From Bacteroidota bacterium (lineage in GTDB: Bacteria; Bacteroidota; Bacteroidia; JAHEXY01), in contig JAHEXY010000013.1 of the NCBI GenBank assembly GCA_023251875.1, positions 57,745-121,744 on the forward strand: a DNA stretch of 64,000 nt, written 5' to 3'. The notes beneath the pieces are model-generated. The model searched no databases, was not told where the DNA came from, and saw only the letters and a list, made by a program, of their open reading frames with translations. The translations under genes and the position numbers were made by a program. Below are positions 8,527-18,464 of the stretch, piece by piece. Numbering within the stretch: the first letter of the stretch is position 1; every line of letters starts with the position of its first letter.

Positions 8527-11028
8527 ATGTTTTATTTTTTAAAAGAAAAATTTTTACTCATTACTATTGTCTTTTGCCTAGCAAAATTAGGCTATAGTCA
8601 ATCTTACATTTATGGAAAAATTACGGATGAAAATAACAACCCAATTCCTGACGCAAATATTTCTATTAAGGGATTAGCAAGTGGTGTTGCAACTGATAAA
8701 GACGGAAAATATAAGATGCAGGTAATGTCGGATGCCCCACTTGTAATTATAATTTCATATGTTGGAGATGCTTCACAAGAAAAACAAATTAATTTAAAAG
8801 ATGGGCAAACATTTCAATTGGATGTTTCTTTAAAAAGTGAAACAAAAATTGTGCAAGAAGTGGTTGTTGAAGACAAGTCTGAACGATTATCTACTTTAAC
8901 CACCATCACACCCAAAATTATTTCAGCTTTTCCCTCTACAACAGGAGGAGTTGAAGCGCTTCTAAAAACATTGCCCGGTGTAGTTTCTAATAATGAACTA
9001 AGCTCTCAATATGCAGTGCGTGGAGGCAATTACGATGAAAATTTGGTGTATGTAAACGACATCGAAATTTATCGCCCATTATTGGTTCGTTCCGGCCAGC
9101 AAGAGGGTTTAAGCTTTTTAAATCCTGATATGATTCAGTCTATTTCTTTTTCTGCAGGTGGTTTTGATGCAAAATTTGGCGACAAAATGTCTTCTGTATT
9201 AGATATTAAATACCGTAAGCCAAAAGAATTTGCGGCCAATGCTTCTGTTAGTTTATTAGGTGCATCCTTATTGCTCGAAGGCTGTTCAAAAAATCATCGG
9301 TTTACTGCAATGCTAGGTGCTCGTCAAAAATCAAATCAATATTTATTAGGTTCTCTAGAAACTCAAGGTGAGTACAATCCTTCTTTCACTGATGTACAAT
9401 CGTATCTTACCTATGATGTATCAGAAAAATTTGAGCTCAATTTTTTAGGAAATTATTCTCATAATAGTTATCAAATGGTTCCACAATCAAGACAAACCGA
9501 TTTTGGAACCATTAATGAAGCTTATCGATTAGATATTTATTTTGAAGGTCAAGAAATTGATCAATTCAATACTGCTTTAGGAGCTTTATCTGCCATTTAC
9601 AAACCCAACTCTGATTTGAGAATGAAATGGATTGTTTCTGCCTTTAATACCCAAGAAAGTGAAACATTTGATGTATTAGGCTATTATTCATTAGGAGAAT
9701 TGGAAAGAGATTTTGGTTCTGAAGATTTAGGAAAAGTAGTTTTTGAACGGGGTTCAGGTTCGTTTCTTAATCATGCCCGAAATTATTTAGAAGCCAATGT
9801 TATGAATACTGAATACAAAGCCTATTTAACCAAACCCCACTCTTTTTGGCAATGGGGAGCCAAATACCAGCATGAACAAATCAGCAACAAAATTAATGAA
9901 TGGACCAACATGGATTCTGCCGGTTATTCTATTCCTCAAAATGATGATGTTACCATTGACATGTATTACCGTTTAACTTCAGAAAATGCTATTTCATGTA
10001 ATCGTTATACGGGCTATGTGCAAAATACATGGTCGTTTACCGACAGTTCCAGATTTCAATTAACAACTGGTATTCGTAGCCAGTATTGGGATTTTAGCAA
10101 GGAAATTTTAATTAGCCCAAGAGCCACATTATCTTTTATTCCAAAATGGAAAACTGATATTGTATTCCGCCTTTCTTCAGGCATTTATTACCAACCTCCA
10201 TTTTTTAAAGATTTACAAAAGCTTGATGGAAGTATTAATTATGATATAAAATCACAGCGATCTATTCATGTTGTTTTAGGTAGTGATTTAAATTTTAAAG
10301 CTTGGGGAAGACCTTTTAAATTGGTTACAGAAGCGTATTATAAAAAACTAGATAATTTGATTCCCTATGAAATAGATAATGTAAAAATTAAATACTACGG
10401 AGAAAATTTAGCTACAGGCTTCGCAGATGGAATTGACATGAAAATGAATGGAGAATTTGTAAAAGGAATTGAATCCTGGGCCAGTATTTCTGTTATGCAA
10501 ACCTATGAAGATTTAAAAAACGATTATTACTATTATTATTTTAATAAAGCGGGAGAGCAAATTATTTCAGGATACACGTATGACGAAGTTGCTGTAGATA
10601 GTTTAAAAATAAATCCGGGCTACATTCCGCGCCCCTCTGATCAACGCTTAACCTTTAGTTTGTTTTTTCAAGATTATTTGCCCAAACTTCCATCTTGCCA
10701 AATGCATCTTAATTTGGTTTTTGGAACAGGTTTGCCATTTGGCCCACCCGATTCAATACGATACAAAGATGTATTGCGTTATGATCCGTATAGGCGAGTT
10801 GATATAGGATTTTCTTACATTATTAAAAAAGAAGATCAAAAATTAGCATCAAAAAATCCGTTTCGATTTTTTAAAACTGCTTTTATTAGTGTTGAAGTAT
10901 TTAACATTTTAGATATTAACAATACCGTTTCTAAACTTTGGATAAAAGATATTTATGGTATTCAATGGGCTATTCCTAATTATTTAACACCACGTTTGAT
11001 CAATGCTAAATTGGTGGCAAGGTTTTAA
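8527..11028 (+). CDS. TonB-dependent receptor with CarboxypepD_reg-like domain
   Basis: An 833-aa outer-membrane protein. It has a signal peptide (residues 1-24, ending in GYSQ), then a CarboxypepD_reg-like domain (about 25-105; YIYGKITDENNNPIPDANIS). The plug domain (about 120-225) contains LLKTLPGVV, YAVRGGNYDENLVYVND and GGFDAKFGDKMSSVLDI, and a beta-barrel runs to the C-terminal aromatic residue (ARF). Such receptors import large or scarce nutrients using TonB energy. No SusD partner is nearby and no ligand can be assigned. ATG 8527 is preferred to the adjacent TTG 8524. Its stop codon shares a TTAA with the convergent ppx gene. Confidence 0.92.
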   Translation: MFYFLKEKFLLITIVFCLAKLGYSQSYIYGKITDENNNPIPDANISIKGLASGVATDKDGKYKMQVMSDAPLVIIISYVGDASQEKQINLKDGQTFQLDVSLKSETKIVQEVVVEDKSERLSTLTTITPKIISAFPSTTGGVEALLKTLPGVVSNNELSSQYAVRGGNYDENLVYVNDIEIYRPLLVRSGQQEGLSFLNPDMIQSISFSAGGFDAKFGDKMSSVLDIKYRKPKEFAANASVSLLGASLLLEGCSKNHRFTAMLGARQKSNQYLLGSLETQGEYNPSFTDVQSYLTYDVSEKFELNFLGNYSHNSYQMVPQSRQTDFGTINEAYRLDIYFEGQEIDQFNTALGALSAIYKPNSDLRMKWIVSAFNTQESETFDVLGYYSLGELERDFGSEDLGKVVFERGSGSFLNHARNYLEANVMNTEYKAYLTKPHSFWQWGAKYQHEQISNKINEWTNMDSAGYSIPQNDDVTIDMYYRLTSENAISCNRYTGYVQNTWSFTDSSRFQLTTGIRSQYWDFSKEILISPRATLSFIPKWKTDIVFRLSSGIYYQPPFFKDLQKLDGSINYDIKSQRSIHVVLGSDLNFKAWGRPFKLVTEAYYKKLDNLIPYEIDNVKIKYYGENLATGFADGIDMKMNGEFVKGIESWASISVMQTYEDLKNDYYYYYFNKAGEQIISGYTYDEVAVDSLKINPGYIPRPSDQRLTFSLFFQDYLPKLPSCQMHLNLVFGTGLPFGPPDSIRYKDVLRYDPYRRVDIGFSYIIKKEDQKLASKNPFRFFKTAFISVEVFNILDINNTVSKLWIKDIYGIQWAIPNYLTPRLINAKLVARF

Positions 11029-11945
11029 CAATACTGCAAAGCCAAACCTTCTTTTAAAGCATAAGTAGAAAGTTTCATTTCCGATAATCGCAACTTATTT
11101 AAAACAAGATGAACAAAAATACTTCCCACCACAATCATATCTGCTCGCATGTTTAACATACCTTTCATTGCTAATCTTTGCTCATAAGTAGATTGTAAAA
11201 GTTCAACATGCAAATCATAATATTTTGCGAGATCAAAATTATAGGTAGTTGCTTCTAGCGGTAAAAAATTTGAAGTGCTTCTATAAAGAATCATATCGGC
11301 TAGGGTATCAAATGAACCTGATGAGCCAATTAAAGTAGTAAACTTAAATTTTTGTGAAGCTTCAAATAATGGTTTTAATTCATCAAGAAGGTAATTTTCA
11401 ATGGCAATTATTTCTTCTTGTAAAATTGGATTTTTGGGCTTAAACTTTTCAATTAATCTTGAAATACCCAGATTAAAACTGTGTTTCCAAAAAATAGTTG
11501 ATTTGTCGGCAATAATAAATTCAGTACTTCCACCACCAATATCCATTATTAAATTTTTCCCTTCTCCTAAATCTACAGCTTGCTTAACACCATGATAAAT
11601 CAATTCTGCTTCTGTATCTCCTGAGATGATTTCAATTTCAAGACCTAATTCATCTTTTACTTTTTGTAGAAAAAAAGTTTTATTATGAGCACTTCTAATA
11701 GCTGAAGTAGCAACTGCTCTTATGCTTGTAACATTGTATTTTTTTATTGATGAAAGATGATGTTTTAATCCGTTTAAAGCACGTTCAATAGCAACATCAG
11801 AAAGTAGGTTTTTATCAATACAATCTTGACCAAGTTTTACAGATGCTTTATCATGGAAAACAATTTTGTATGGCTTTGCTATCCCAACCTCAATAATAAG
11901 AAGGTTAAATGTATTGGTTCCTAAATCAATTATGGCGTGGAGCAT
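11025..11945 (-). CDS. Ppx/GppA family phosphatase (exopolyphosphatase-like)
   Basis: A 306-aa protein of the ASKHA-fold Ppx/GppA family. Visible motifs are the first phosphate loop DLGTNTFNLL (residues 7-16), SGDTEAELIYHG (108-119) and the second phosphate loop IMDIGGGSTEF (133-143). A GSSGSFDTL segment lies further on. At about 300 residues it is the short form without the extra C-terminal HD domain of E. coli Ppx, as is usual in Bacteroidota. The family hydrolyses inorganic polyphosphate or pppGpp; sequence alone does not settle which. It converges on the TonB receptor gene with a 4-base overlap. Confidence 0.88.
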   Translation of the reverse strand: MLHAIIDLGTNTFNLLIIEVGIAKPYKIVFHDKASVKLGQDCIDKNLLSDVAIERALNGLKHHLSSIKKYNVTSIRAVATSAIRSAHNKTFFLQKVKDELGLEIEIISGDTEAELIYHGVKQAVDLGEGKNLIMDIGGGSTEFIIADKSTIFWKHSFNLGISRLIEKFKPKNPILQEEIIAIENYLLDELKPLFEASQKFKFTTLIGSSGSFDTLADMILYRSTSNFLPLEATTYNFDLAKYYDLHVELLQSTYEQRLAMKGMLNMRADMIVVGSIFVHLVLNKLRLSEMKLSTYALKEGLALQYC

Positions 11946-11997
11946 GTTAGTTTAAGATTAGAAAGTTTTAATTTAGAAAGTTTAGTGAAGATCTAGT

Positions 11998-12044
11998 ATA
12001 AGCAGTATTGTCACGCTGAGCGATTCGAAGCGTTTCTTACAAAT
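11998..12044. repeat. Possible single copy of a dispersed intergenic sequence
   Basis: The stretch TGTCACGCTGAGCGATTCGA (from about 12010) resembles a family of short sequences ending in TCGAAG scattered through many Bacteroidota intergenic regions. Only one copy is in this window, so this rests on recall rather than internal repetition. Confidence 0.25.
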
Positions 12045-13370
12045 TTAAATACTATACCTAAACCATTTCCATAATTCTTTATAAGTAACTTTTTTACCGT
12101 ACATTAAAATGCCAACACGGTAAATACGAGCAGCAAACCATGTAGCAGCAATAAATCCCATAACTAATAATGTTGCAGAAAGTGCAAATTGCCACATCGG
12201 CACACCAAATGGAATGCGAACCATCATCACCACAGGTGAGGTAAGCGGAAAAATAGAAAACCAAAATGCTACCGGACTTTCCGGGTTTTCGATAATAAAT
12301 TGTGCCATCATAAAAGAAAGAATAAGCGGTATGGTAATGGGTAGCATAAATTGCTGGCTGTCGGCTTCATTATCAATAGCTGCGCCAACTGCTGCAAACA
12401 ATGCACTGTATAAAAAATACCCACCAATAAAAAAGAATAAAGCAGCTAATCCCATAACTTTAAAATCTACTTGTTTAGCAGCTTCTATCATTTCAACCAT
12501 ATCAGAAGCTTTATCAAGTTTTGCAGGATCTCCTAATTCAGATTTGTTTTTTAAAACTTGTTGAATATTGTTACTGCTGTATTTATCAGGAATTGATTTG
12601 CCAATTACGCCCGAAACTACAGAGGTTAAAACAATCCATAAAATAAACTGTGTAACACCCACCAATGCTACTCCAATAATTTTCCCCATCATGAGCTGAA
12701 ATGGTTTTACTGACGAAATCATAATTTCAATAATTCGATTCGTTTTTTCTTCTATCACGCCACGCAAAACTTGTGTGCCGTACATAAAAATGAGAAAGTA
12801 CACAAGAACTGCTCCAAACATACCTAATGCCATACTTAGTTCTGTGCTACCCTTTTTTTCTTTTCCTTCTTCCGAAATATTAATGGTATTTAATTTTACA
12901 TTAGAATGAGCTTTTACAGTTTCTAATATTTCCGGATCTATTTTTTCAGTTGATAAAAATATTCTTGTTAGCTCGCTTTCAAGTGAAGATTGAATATGAA
13001 TGGTTACTAAAAAACTTGCTTGTTTTCTTGAAAAAAACATAACGGAATTAGGATCATTTATTACCAGTTCAGGAATATAAAGTATACCGTAATAAGAACT
13101 TTTCTCAAAACCGGCTTTGGCTTCTTCAAGGCTGGTTGATGCTTTATAATCAAACTTTATAGTTTCTTTATCAGCAATTCTATTCGCAAATAAATGAGAA
13201 TCATCAATAACTTCAATCGTTCTCACTTCATCCGATACCTGAGCCAACCACACCGGAACAATTAAAAGTAAACCCATAAGCACAGGGCCAAAAAAAGTCA
13301 TGATAATAAACGACTTCTTTTTTACCCTTGTTAAATATTCACGTTTTATGATGAGAATAATTTTATTCAT
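12045..13370 (-). CDS. ABC transporter permease (ABC-2/NatB-like)
   Basis: A 441-aa membrane protein with the layout of the ABC-2 family (PF12698 type). It has one N-terminal membrane helix (about 22-45), a long extracytoplasmic domain (about 46-180) and a cluster of five or six helices (about 185-430). A cytoplasmic EEKTNRIIEIMISSVKPFQLMMGK segment falls after the second helix, typical of NatB-like sodium or drug export permeases. It lies 46 bases downstream of its ATP-binding subunit on the same strand, forming a two-gene exporter. The substrate is unknown; Na+ or small-molecule extrusion is the family's usual role. Confidence 0.88.
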   Translation of the reverse strand: MNKIILIIKREYLTRVKKKSFIIMTFFGPVLMGLLLIVPVWLAQVSDEVRTIEVIDDSHLFANRIADKETIKFDYKASTSLEEAKAGFEKSSYYGILYIPELVINDPNSVMFFSRKQASFLVTIHIQSSLESELTRIFLSTEKIDPEILETVKAHSNVKLNTINISEEGKEKKGSTELSMALGMFGAVLVYFLIFMYGTQVLRGVIEEKTNRIIEIMISSVKPFQLMMGKIIGVALVGVTQFILWIVLTSVVSGVIGKSIPDKYSSNNIQQVLKNKSELGDPAKLDKASDMVEMIEAAKQVDFKVMGLAALFFFIGGYFLYSALFAAVGAAIDNEADSQQFMLPITIPLILSFMMAQFIIENPESPVAFWFSIFPLTSPVVMMVRIPFGVPMWQFALSATLLVMGFIAATWFAARIYRVGILMYGKKVTYKELWKWFRYSI

Positions 13371-13416
13371 ATACCAATTGCTGAATTAGTGTTTAGTAAG
13401 TTACTGATTGAGTGAT

Positions 13417-14361
13417 TTAATTTGAACTTGCCAACATTGAACTTTGAACTTCCTTTGTTTTACTGATGAATATTTCTTTCATGCTCGGCAATAATTCTTG
13501 AAAAGAATGTATTTCAACGTGAGGCAAAATAGTTTGTAGAAGTTGATTGGGTGTGGCATTATTTAATAACTGAACTTTTGCTTTTAAAAGTCCATGTTCT
13601 TCTTTACTCTCTATTAATTTAAACTGAGTCCATAATGCATTGGTAAAAGCAATAAGATTGCCTTTAAAATTTATTTCATACACGTGTGTTTTATTAGCCT
13701 GGCGAATGTCCTGTACTGTACCGTCTAATATTTTTTTAGATTTATTAATGAGTACAATATGATCACAAAGCTCTTCAACTGATTCCATATTATGCGTAGA
13801 AAGCATAATGGTGCTTCCTTTTTCTTTAAGCTCCAGAATTTCCTTTACCAATAAATTTGCATTAATGGGGTCAAATCCACTAAAGGGTTCATCGAGAATA
13901 AGCAATTTAGGTTCATGCAAAATGGTTACAATAAACTGGATTTTTTGTTGCATACCCTTTGAAAGATCTTCCACCTTTTTATTCCACCAATCTTTGATTT
14001 CAAATTTCTCAAACCAATAACGTATGCGTTCAGTAGCTAATTTTTCACTTAAGCCTTTTAATTGTGCTAAATACAAGGCCTGCTCTCCCACTTTCATTTT
14101 TTTATATAATCCACGCTCTTCCGGCAAATAACCAATGTATGCAATATGCTTGGGCGAAAGTTTTTCACCTTCAAAAAATAATGCGCCACTATCCGGTGCT
14201 GTTATTTGATTAATGATTCGAATCAATGATGTTTTACCTGCTCCATTAGGACCTAATAAGCCAAATACTTTTTGATGGGGAATATCAATACTTACATCAT
14301 CAAGTGCAAGATGATTGGCATAGCGTTTTGTAATATTTTGTGCTGAGAAAAGAAAATCCAT
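13417..14361 (-). CDS. ABC transporter ATP-binding protein (NatA-like)
   Basis: A 314-aa ATPase. Walker A is GPNGAGKT (37-44), the Q-loop lies near GYLPEERGLYKKM (77-89), the signature is LSKGMQQK (133-140), Walker B is LLILDEPFSGFDP (153-165), and an STHN switch follows. The last 90 residues form a DUF4162-type C-terminal domain, which goes with NatA-like exporter ATPases. Together with the permease at 12045-13370 it should form an ABC-2 exporter at the inner membrane. It starts the operon; the 350 bases upstream are shared with the divergent hppA promoter region. Confidence 0.92.
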   Translation of the reverse strand: MDFLFSAQNITKRYANHLALDDVSIDIPHQKVFGLLGPNGAGKTSLIRIINQITAPDSGALFFEGEKLSPKHIAYIGYLPEERGLYKKMKVGEQALYLAQLKGLSEKLATERIRYWFEKFEIKDWWNKKVEDLSKGMQQKIQFIVTILHEPKLLILDEPFSGFDPINANLLVKEILELKEKGSTIMLSTHNMESVEELCDHIVLINKSKKILDGTVQDIRQANKTHVYEINFKGNLIAFTNALWTQFKLIESKEEHGLLKAKVQLLNNATPNQLLQTILPHVEIHSFQELLPSMKEIFISKTKEVQSSMLASSN

Positions 14362-14711
14362 TGATTATAATTTCGAATTTGAAAGCTTCAAATATACAAC
14401 TCTAATTTGTATTCAGGATTGTTCCAAAAAAGTAACCCTTCTCTTTTTCAATTTTTATTATACTTAATAAAAGCGTTTATGATACGTTTTTTAGAATGTA
14501 ATTTCTTAAACATAGTAATTCCCCTAAATACTTGCAGTTGAATGTGTAGACGCCAATAATGACTAAATCTTATCAACAGCTTTTTGTGTTTTACTTTAAA
14601 AGCCCTACCTTTGCCACCCGTTTAAATTTTAAATGAATTTTATTAAGATTGTTTTATTTATCAAGCAATCTTTTTACTCAAAGAAAACATAAACTTTAAT
14701 TAAAAAAACGC
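14362..14711. other. Divergent intergenic region before hppA
   Basis: This 350-base gene-free stretch holds the hppA promoter (14583-14613) and a 98-base untranslated leader. In the leader, AAGATTG (14645-14651) can pair with CAATCTT (14666-14672), followed by three more T. The hairpin is short and AT-rich. No promoter with a good TANNTTTG match was found for the divergent ABC operon. Confidence 0.5.
14583..14613 (+). promoter_or_regulatory. hppA promoter (Bacteroidota -33/-7)
   Basis: TTTG at 14583-14586 and TACCTTTG at 14606-14613, 19 bases apart, match the Bacteroidota consensus closely. Transcription should begin near 14620, about 90 bases before the hppA ATG. Confidence 0.7.
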
Positions 14712-17138
14712 ATGAATGATTATGTTATTTATTTAGTTCCCTCATTAGGGATTTTAGGATTACTTGTAATGGCTGTAAAATCTGCCTGGGTTAGTAAACA
14801 AGATGCCGGTGATAAAAACATGCAAGAACTTGCAGGTTATATTGCCGATGGAGCTATGGCCTTTTTAAAAGCTGAATGGAAAGTATTGAGTGTATTTGTT
14901 TTGTTTGCTGCTGCATTATTAGCTTATTCAGGAACCATTCATGAAGTAAATGGAATAGAAATTCATTCAAGCTGGATTATTTGTATTGCATTTATTATAG
15001 GAGCCGTTTTTTCTGCTACAGCAGGATATATAGGTATGAAGGTTGCCACAAAAGCAAACGTGCGTACCACACAAGCTGCACGTACCAGTTTGGCTAAAGC
15101 TTTAGAAGTTTCTTTTACAGGTGGAACTGTTATGGGATTAGGTGTTGCCGGTTTAGCTGTATTAGGTTTAGGAGGTTTATTCATTGCATTCTTACACATA
15201 TTTGCTGATTTAGGCGCTTCTACTGTAAAAACTTCAATAGAAGTATTAACAGGTTTTTCATTAGGAGCTGAATCAATTGCATTGTTTGCACGTGTAGGAG
15301 GTGGTATTTATACAAAAGCTGCTGACGTAGGTGCAGATTTAGTGGGTAAAGTAGAAGCAGGTATCCCTGAAGATGATGTGCGTAACCCTGCTACTATTGC
15401 AGATAATGTGGGAGATAATGTTGGTGATGTTGCAGGTATGGGTGCCGATTTATTTGGTTCATACGTTGCTACTATTTTAGCAACAATGGTTCTAGGACAA
15501 GAAATTGTTGTTACCGATAATTTTGGAGGCATGTCTCCCATTTTATTACCCATGGTAATTTGTGGTTTAGGAATTGTTTTCTCTATTATAGGAACTTTTT
15601 TTGTTCGTATTAAAGATGAAAAATCAAGTGTTCAAAATGCTTTAAATATGGGCAATTGGGCTTCTATGTTATTAACAGTAGCAGCTTCCTACTTTGTAGT
15701 GATGTGGATGCTACCTGAAACATTGAGCCTTCGTGGATATGAGTTCTCTAATTTGAATGTATTTTTTGCTATTGCTGTTGGAACGGTAGTAGGCACCATC
15801 ATGAGTATTGTTACAGAATATTATACTGCAATGGGCAAAGGTCCTGTGTTATCAATTATTCAACAATCATCAACAGGCCATGCAACCAATATTATTGGAG
15901 GTTTATCTGTAGGTATGAAATCAACTGTGATTCCAATTTTAACATTGGCTGGAGGTATTATGGGATCGTATTATTTTGCAGGTTTATATGGTGTTGCTAT
16001 AGCAGCAGCAGGTATGATGGCAACCACTGCTATGCAATTAGCCATTGATGCATTTGGACCCATTGCTGATAATGCCGGTGGTATTGCTGAAATGAGTCAA
16101 TTACCTCCTGAAGTTCGTGAACGTACTGATAATTTAGATGCCGTAGGTAATACAACAGCAGCAACCGGCAAAGGATTTGCCATTGCTTCAGCAGCATTAA
16201 CCTCATTGGCTTTATTTGCAGCATTTGTAGGTATTGCAATGCCGGGTAATCAACATATTGATATTTATAAAGCGAATGTATTGGCTGGTTTGTTTGTAGG
16301 AGGTATGATTCCTTTTATATTCTCTGCATTGTGCATTCAGGCAGTTGGAAAAGCTGCTATGGATATGGTACAAGAAGTAAGACGCCAGTTTCGCGAAATT
16401 CCAGGAATTATGGAATATAAAGCAAAGCCCGAATACGAAAAATGTGTTGCTATTTCTACCAAAGCTTCAATTCGTGAAATGATGATGCCGGGTGCTATTG
16501 CTTTAATTACGCCTTTAATTGTAGGTTTTGCATTTGGCCCTGAAGTATTGGGTGGCTTATTAGCAGGTGTTACCGTTTCCGGTGTGCTAATGGGAATTTT
16601 TCAATCAAATGCCGGTGGTGCTTGGGATAATGCAAAAAAATCATTTGAAAAAGGTGTTGAAATAAACGGACAGATGTATTATAAAAAATCTGAACCACAC
16701 AAAGCTTCTGTTACAGGTGATACAGTTGGAGATCCATTTAAAGATACTTCCGGTCCATCCATGAATATCTTGATCAAATTAATGTCTATCGTTTCATTAG
16801 TAATTGCACCTTATATAGCTGTTAATTCAACAGAAGAAATGCATGGTGGCTGCGAAATGAAAAAAGAATGCTGCATGCCTAAAACAGAAATGAAATGCGA
16901 TATGGAAAAATGCATGCACATGAGTAAAGAACAATGTGCAGCTTATTGCGATTCGATGAAATGTTCACCTGAAGAAAAAGCCATGTGTGTTGAACATGCG
17001 GGAATGAGTAGTTGTACGAGTACATGTACACATACTGAAGGAGCAACATCTTCTTGTATGACAGGATGTGATAAAGGCTGTAAAAGCAAAGAAGAATGTA
17101 TGCAAAAGTGCGGTGAGGCTTGCGCTAAATCACATTAG
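14712..17138 (+). CDS. hppA: Membrane-bound ion-translocating pyrophosphatase with Cys-rich C-terminal tail
   Basis: An 808-aa protein; residues 1 to about 709 are a normal membrane pyrophosphatase. Substrate-binding loops are [20 protein letters not shown] and [20 protein letters not shown], then [20 protein letters not shown], and [15 protein letters not shown] near the end. It hydrolyses PPi and pumps H+ and/or Na+ across the membrane. [10 protein letters not shown] (479-488) has Ala where K+-independent enzymes have Lys, so a K+-dependent type is likely; the pumped ion is not resolved. Residues 710-808 are an extra hydrophilic tail with 17 Cys, many Met and several His, unlike the family's usual short C-terminus. 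The tail keeps the reading frame and the gene's codon style and ends 25 bases before a strong terminator, so it is not an obvious frameshift artefact. Confidence 0.95.
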   Translation: MNDYVIYLVPSLGILGLLVMAVKSAWVSKQDAGDKNMQELAGYIADGAMAFLKAEWKVLSVFVLFAAALLAYSGTIHEVNGIEIHSSWIICIAFIIGAVFSATAGYIGMKVATKANVRTTQAARTSLAKALEVSFTGGTVMGLGVAGLAVLGLGGLFIAFLHIFADLGASTVKTSIEVLTGFSLGAESIALFARVGGGIYTKAADVGADLVGKVEAGIPEDDVRNPATIADNVGDNVGDVAGMGADLFGSYVATILATMVLGQEIVVTDNFGGMSPILLPMVICGLGIVFSIIGTFFVRIKDEKSSVQNALNMGNWASMLLTVAASYFVVMWMLPETLSLRGYEFSNLNVFFAIAVGTVVGTIMSIVTEYYTAMGKGPVLSIIQQSSTGHATNIIGGLSVGMKSTVIPILTLAGGIMGSYYFAGLYGVAIAAAGMMATTAMQLAIDAFGPIADNAGGIAEMSQLPPEVRERTDNLDAVGNTTAATGKGFAIASAALTSLALFAAFVGIAMPGNQHIDIYKANVLAGLFVGGMIPFIFSALCIQAVGKAAMDMVQEVRRQFREIPGIMEYKAKPEYEKCVAISTKASIREMMMPGAIALITPLIVGFAFGPEVLGGLLAGVTVSGVLMGIFQSNAGGAWDNAKKSFEKGVEINGQMYYKKSEPHKASVTGDTVGDPFKDTSGPSMNILIKLMSIVSLVIAPYIAVNSTEEMHGGCEMKKECCMPKTEMKCDMEKCMHMSKEQCAAYCDSMKCSPEEKAMCVEHAGMSSCTSTCTHTEGATSSCMTGCDKGCKSKEECMQKCGEACAKSH

Positions 17139-17163
17139 AAATTATTCTAGATATATCATAAAA

Positions 17164-17203
17164 AACAACCCAAAGCTAAAAAAGCCTTGGGTTGTTTTTT
17201 TTT
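17164..17203 (+). terminator. Intrinsic terminator of hppA
   Basis: AACAACCCAA (17164-17173) pairs with TTGGGTTGTT (17187-17196) as a perfect 10-bp stem with further inner pairing. It is followed by a continuous T run to 17203, and lies 25 bases after the hppA stop. Confidence 0.9.
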
Positions 17204-17225
17204 ATGCTACAATACCCAATAACTA

Positions 17226-17416
17226 TTAACAATGGTAATGATTTACAGATGGCATCAATACATCAATAAGCATATCGTTTCCTAATACACTAAAAATTTT
17301 ATTTGTGTCAACAAAGCCTCCTCCATTATTTATTGATAAAGCACTTTTTCATTTTGAATTGAAGTAATAAAACTTTCTACTTTAAAAGTTTCTAAGTTCA
17401 TTTTTTTGTTTTTCAT
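17226..17416 (-). pseudogene. Natural-product (RiPP) precursor-like gene, frameshifted
   Basis: On the minus strand ATG 17416 opens a peptide starting MKNKKMNLETFKVESFITS, which closely resembles leader peptides of Bacteroidota class I lanthipeptide (pinensin-like) precursors with their L-x-x-x-K-V-x-S-F core. The frame stops after 28 residues at 17330. The -1 frame takes over just after the AAAAA run at NEK, reading ALSINNGGGFVDTNKIF and continuing to a stop at 17226-17228, ending HYHC. That second part contains the GG(G) motif at which such leaders are cut. The two pieces make one ~63-aa precursor if one base is restored. A CTTG-N20-TACCTTTA promoter-like pair lies upstream (17461-17492, minus strand). 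No lanthipeptide synthetase or transporter is nearby. The frameshift may be real decay or a homopolymer sequencing error. Confidence 0.4.
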
Positions 17417-17712
17417 GGTTTTCTGTTTTTAAGTTTATTTTTTTTTGTTTTTTATTTATTTAAAGGTATACCTGAAAAAAACATACATCAAGAACAAAAA
17501 TTCACAAAATTATATTGTTAAAGGATTGCTTTTTACGGCATTTTTAAAAAAAAGTTTATAGAATATATGGATATATAAAAAATAATTAAGACCTTTGCGC
17601 CAGAAAAGACCCCCTGATAAGTAGATTTGCAAATAAAGTAATTTTTATCAACTTCTTGATAATTTTCCAAATAAAATGATGTTATGCAACAATTATTAAT
17701 GAATCAACAACA

Positions 17713-17871
17713 ATGAAAACCAATTCATCAAATCAAAAAAAGCTAAGTGTATTAAGCGTGTTAGGCGCTGCTGTTAAAGTTGTAACAGGTCTTTTTTCAT
17801 GGATTATCACTATTCTTTTTATGATTATTGTGTTGATTATTACTAATAAAAAGAGCACTAACGCTATTTAA
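17713..17871 (+). CDS. Small single-span membrane protein, 52 aa
   Basis: ATG 17713 opens a 52-codon frame with a basic, Ser/Asn-rich N-terminus (MKTNSSNQKKLSVLSV) and one strong hydrophobic helix (about residues 27-43). It ends in a basic tail (TNKKSTNAI). A GACCTTTG sequence (17590-17597) resembling the -7 promoter element lies 116 bases upstream, and the leader between has no other gene. Its TAA shares a TTAA with the stop codon of the convergent methyltransferase gene, an arrangement seen at three other real gene pairs here. No family is recognised and no function can be assigned. Confidence 0.5.
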   Translation: MKTNSSNQKKLSVLSVLGAAVKVVTGLFSWIITILFMIIVLIITNKKSTNAI

Positions 17872-18455
17872 AATAAAAATGGAATAATCCTTTTTGTTTT
17901 CTCCATGTAAAATTGATATTGTTTTCCAAAAACACTCATCATCATTTGTTCTTCAGAAGGTATTCTTATAGAATATACTCCTATAAACGAAATAAATGGC
18001 AATAGGCCCATTAACCAATTTGAACTAAGTAAGGGCAAGCCCAGTGTATAAAACAGAAGGCTGGTATACATGGGATGGCGCACGTATTTATACGGACCGC
18101 TAATTATTAAAGTTTGTTCCTTATGAATTTCGAGTATAGGAGACCAGTTTTTACCAAGAGTGTAATGTATCCATCCTAAGAATAGCGTATTTAATAAAAG
18201 AAAAAAGCCTCCCAATATTCGAACTGAGATAGGGAAATTTAAATTAAAGAAACGAAGCTTATCTGTATAATAGAGTATGATGGGAATAAAAAATGACAAT
18301 CCAATTGAACCGGCAATTACTATTTCCCTTGTTTTAAAAGAGGAAGCAACTTTTTGAGTTTTGTGGTAAAATTTAAAACGATAGTACCACCTTATTAATA
18401 AAGTTATTAAGATAATAATTGCCAATAAGAATTTATACATTGTTTCGTTGAACAT
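17868..18455 (-). CDS. ICMT/PEMT-like integral membrane methyltransferase
   Basis: A 195-aa membrane protein with about five hydrophobic helices. The C-terminal half carries the phospholipid/isoprenylcysteine methyltransferase signature GPYKYVRHPMYTSLLFY (about residues 124-140). The acidic EEQMMMSVFGKQYQFYMEKTKRIIPF segment near the end is the family's usual SAM-binding terminal helix. Bacterial members methylate membrane-embedded or small hydrophobic substrates; the true substrate here is unknown. It lies 9 bases downstream of the GT2 gene on the same strand, so the two are probably co-transcribed. Confidence 0.85.
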   Translation of the reverse strand: MFNETMYKFLLAIIILITLLIRWYYRFKFYHKTQKVASSFKTREIVIAGSIGLSFFIPIILYYTDKLRFFNLNFPISVRILGGFFLLLNTLFLGWIHYTLGKNWSPILEIHKEQTLIISGPYKYVRHPMYTSLLFYTLGLPLLSSNWLMGLLPFISFIGVYSIRIPSEEQMMMSVFGKQYQFYMEKTKRIIPFLF

Positions 18456-18464
18456 CTTTTTTGT

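Noticed and set aside
14614..14711. Possible riboswitch in the hppA leader
   Set aside because: Only one weak 7-bp AT-rich stem is visible and no known aptamer motif is recognised.
14963..16239. Several 70-80 codon minus-strand frames inside hppA
   Set aside because: They mirror the strongly biased codons of the pyrophosphatase gene and have no independent support.
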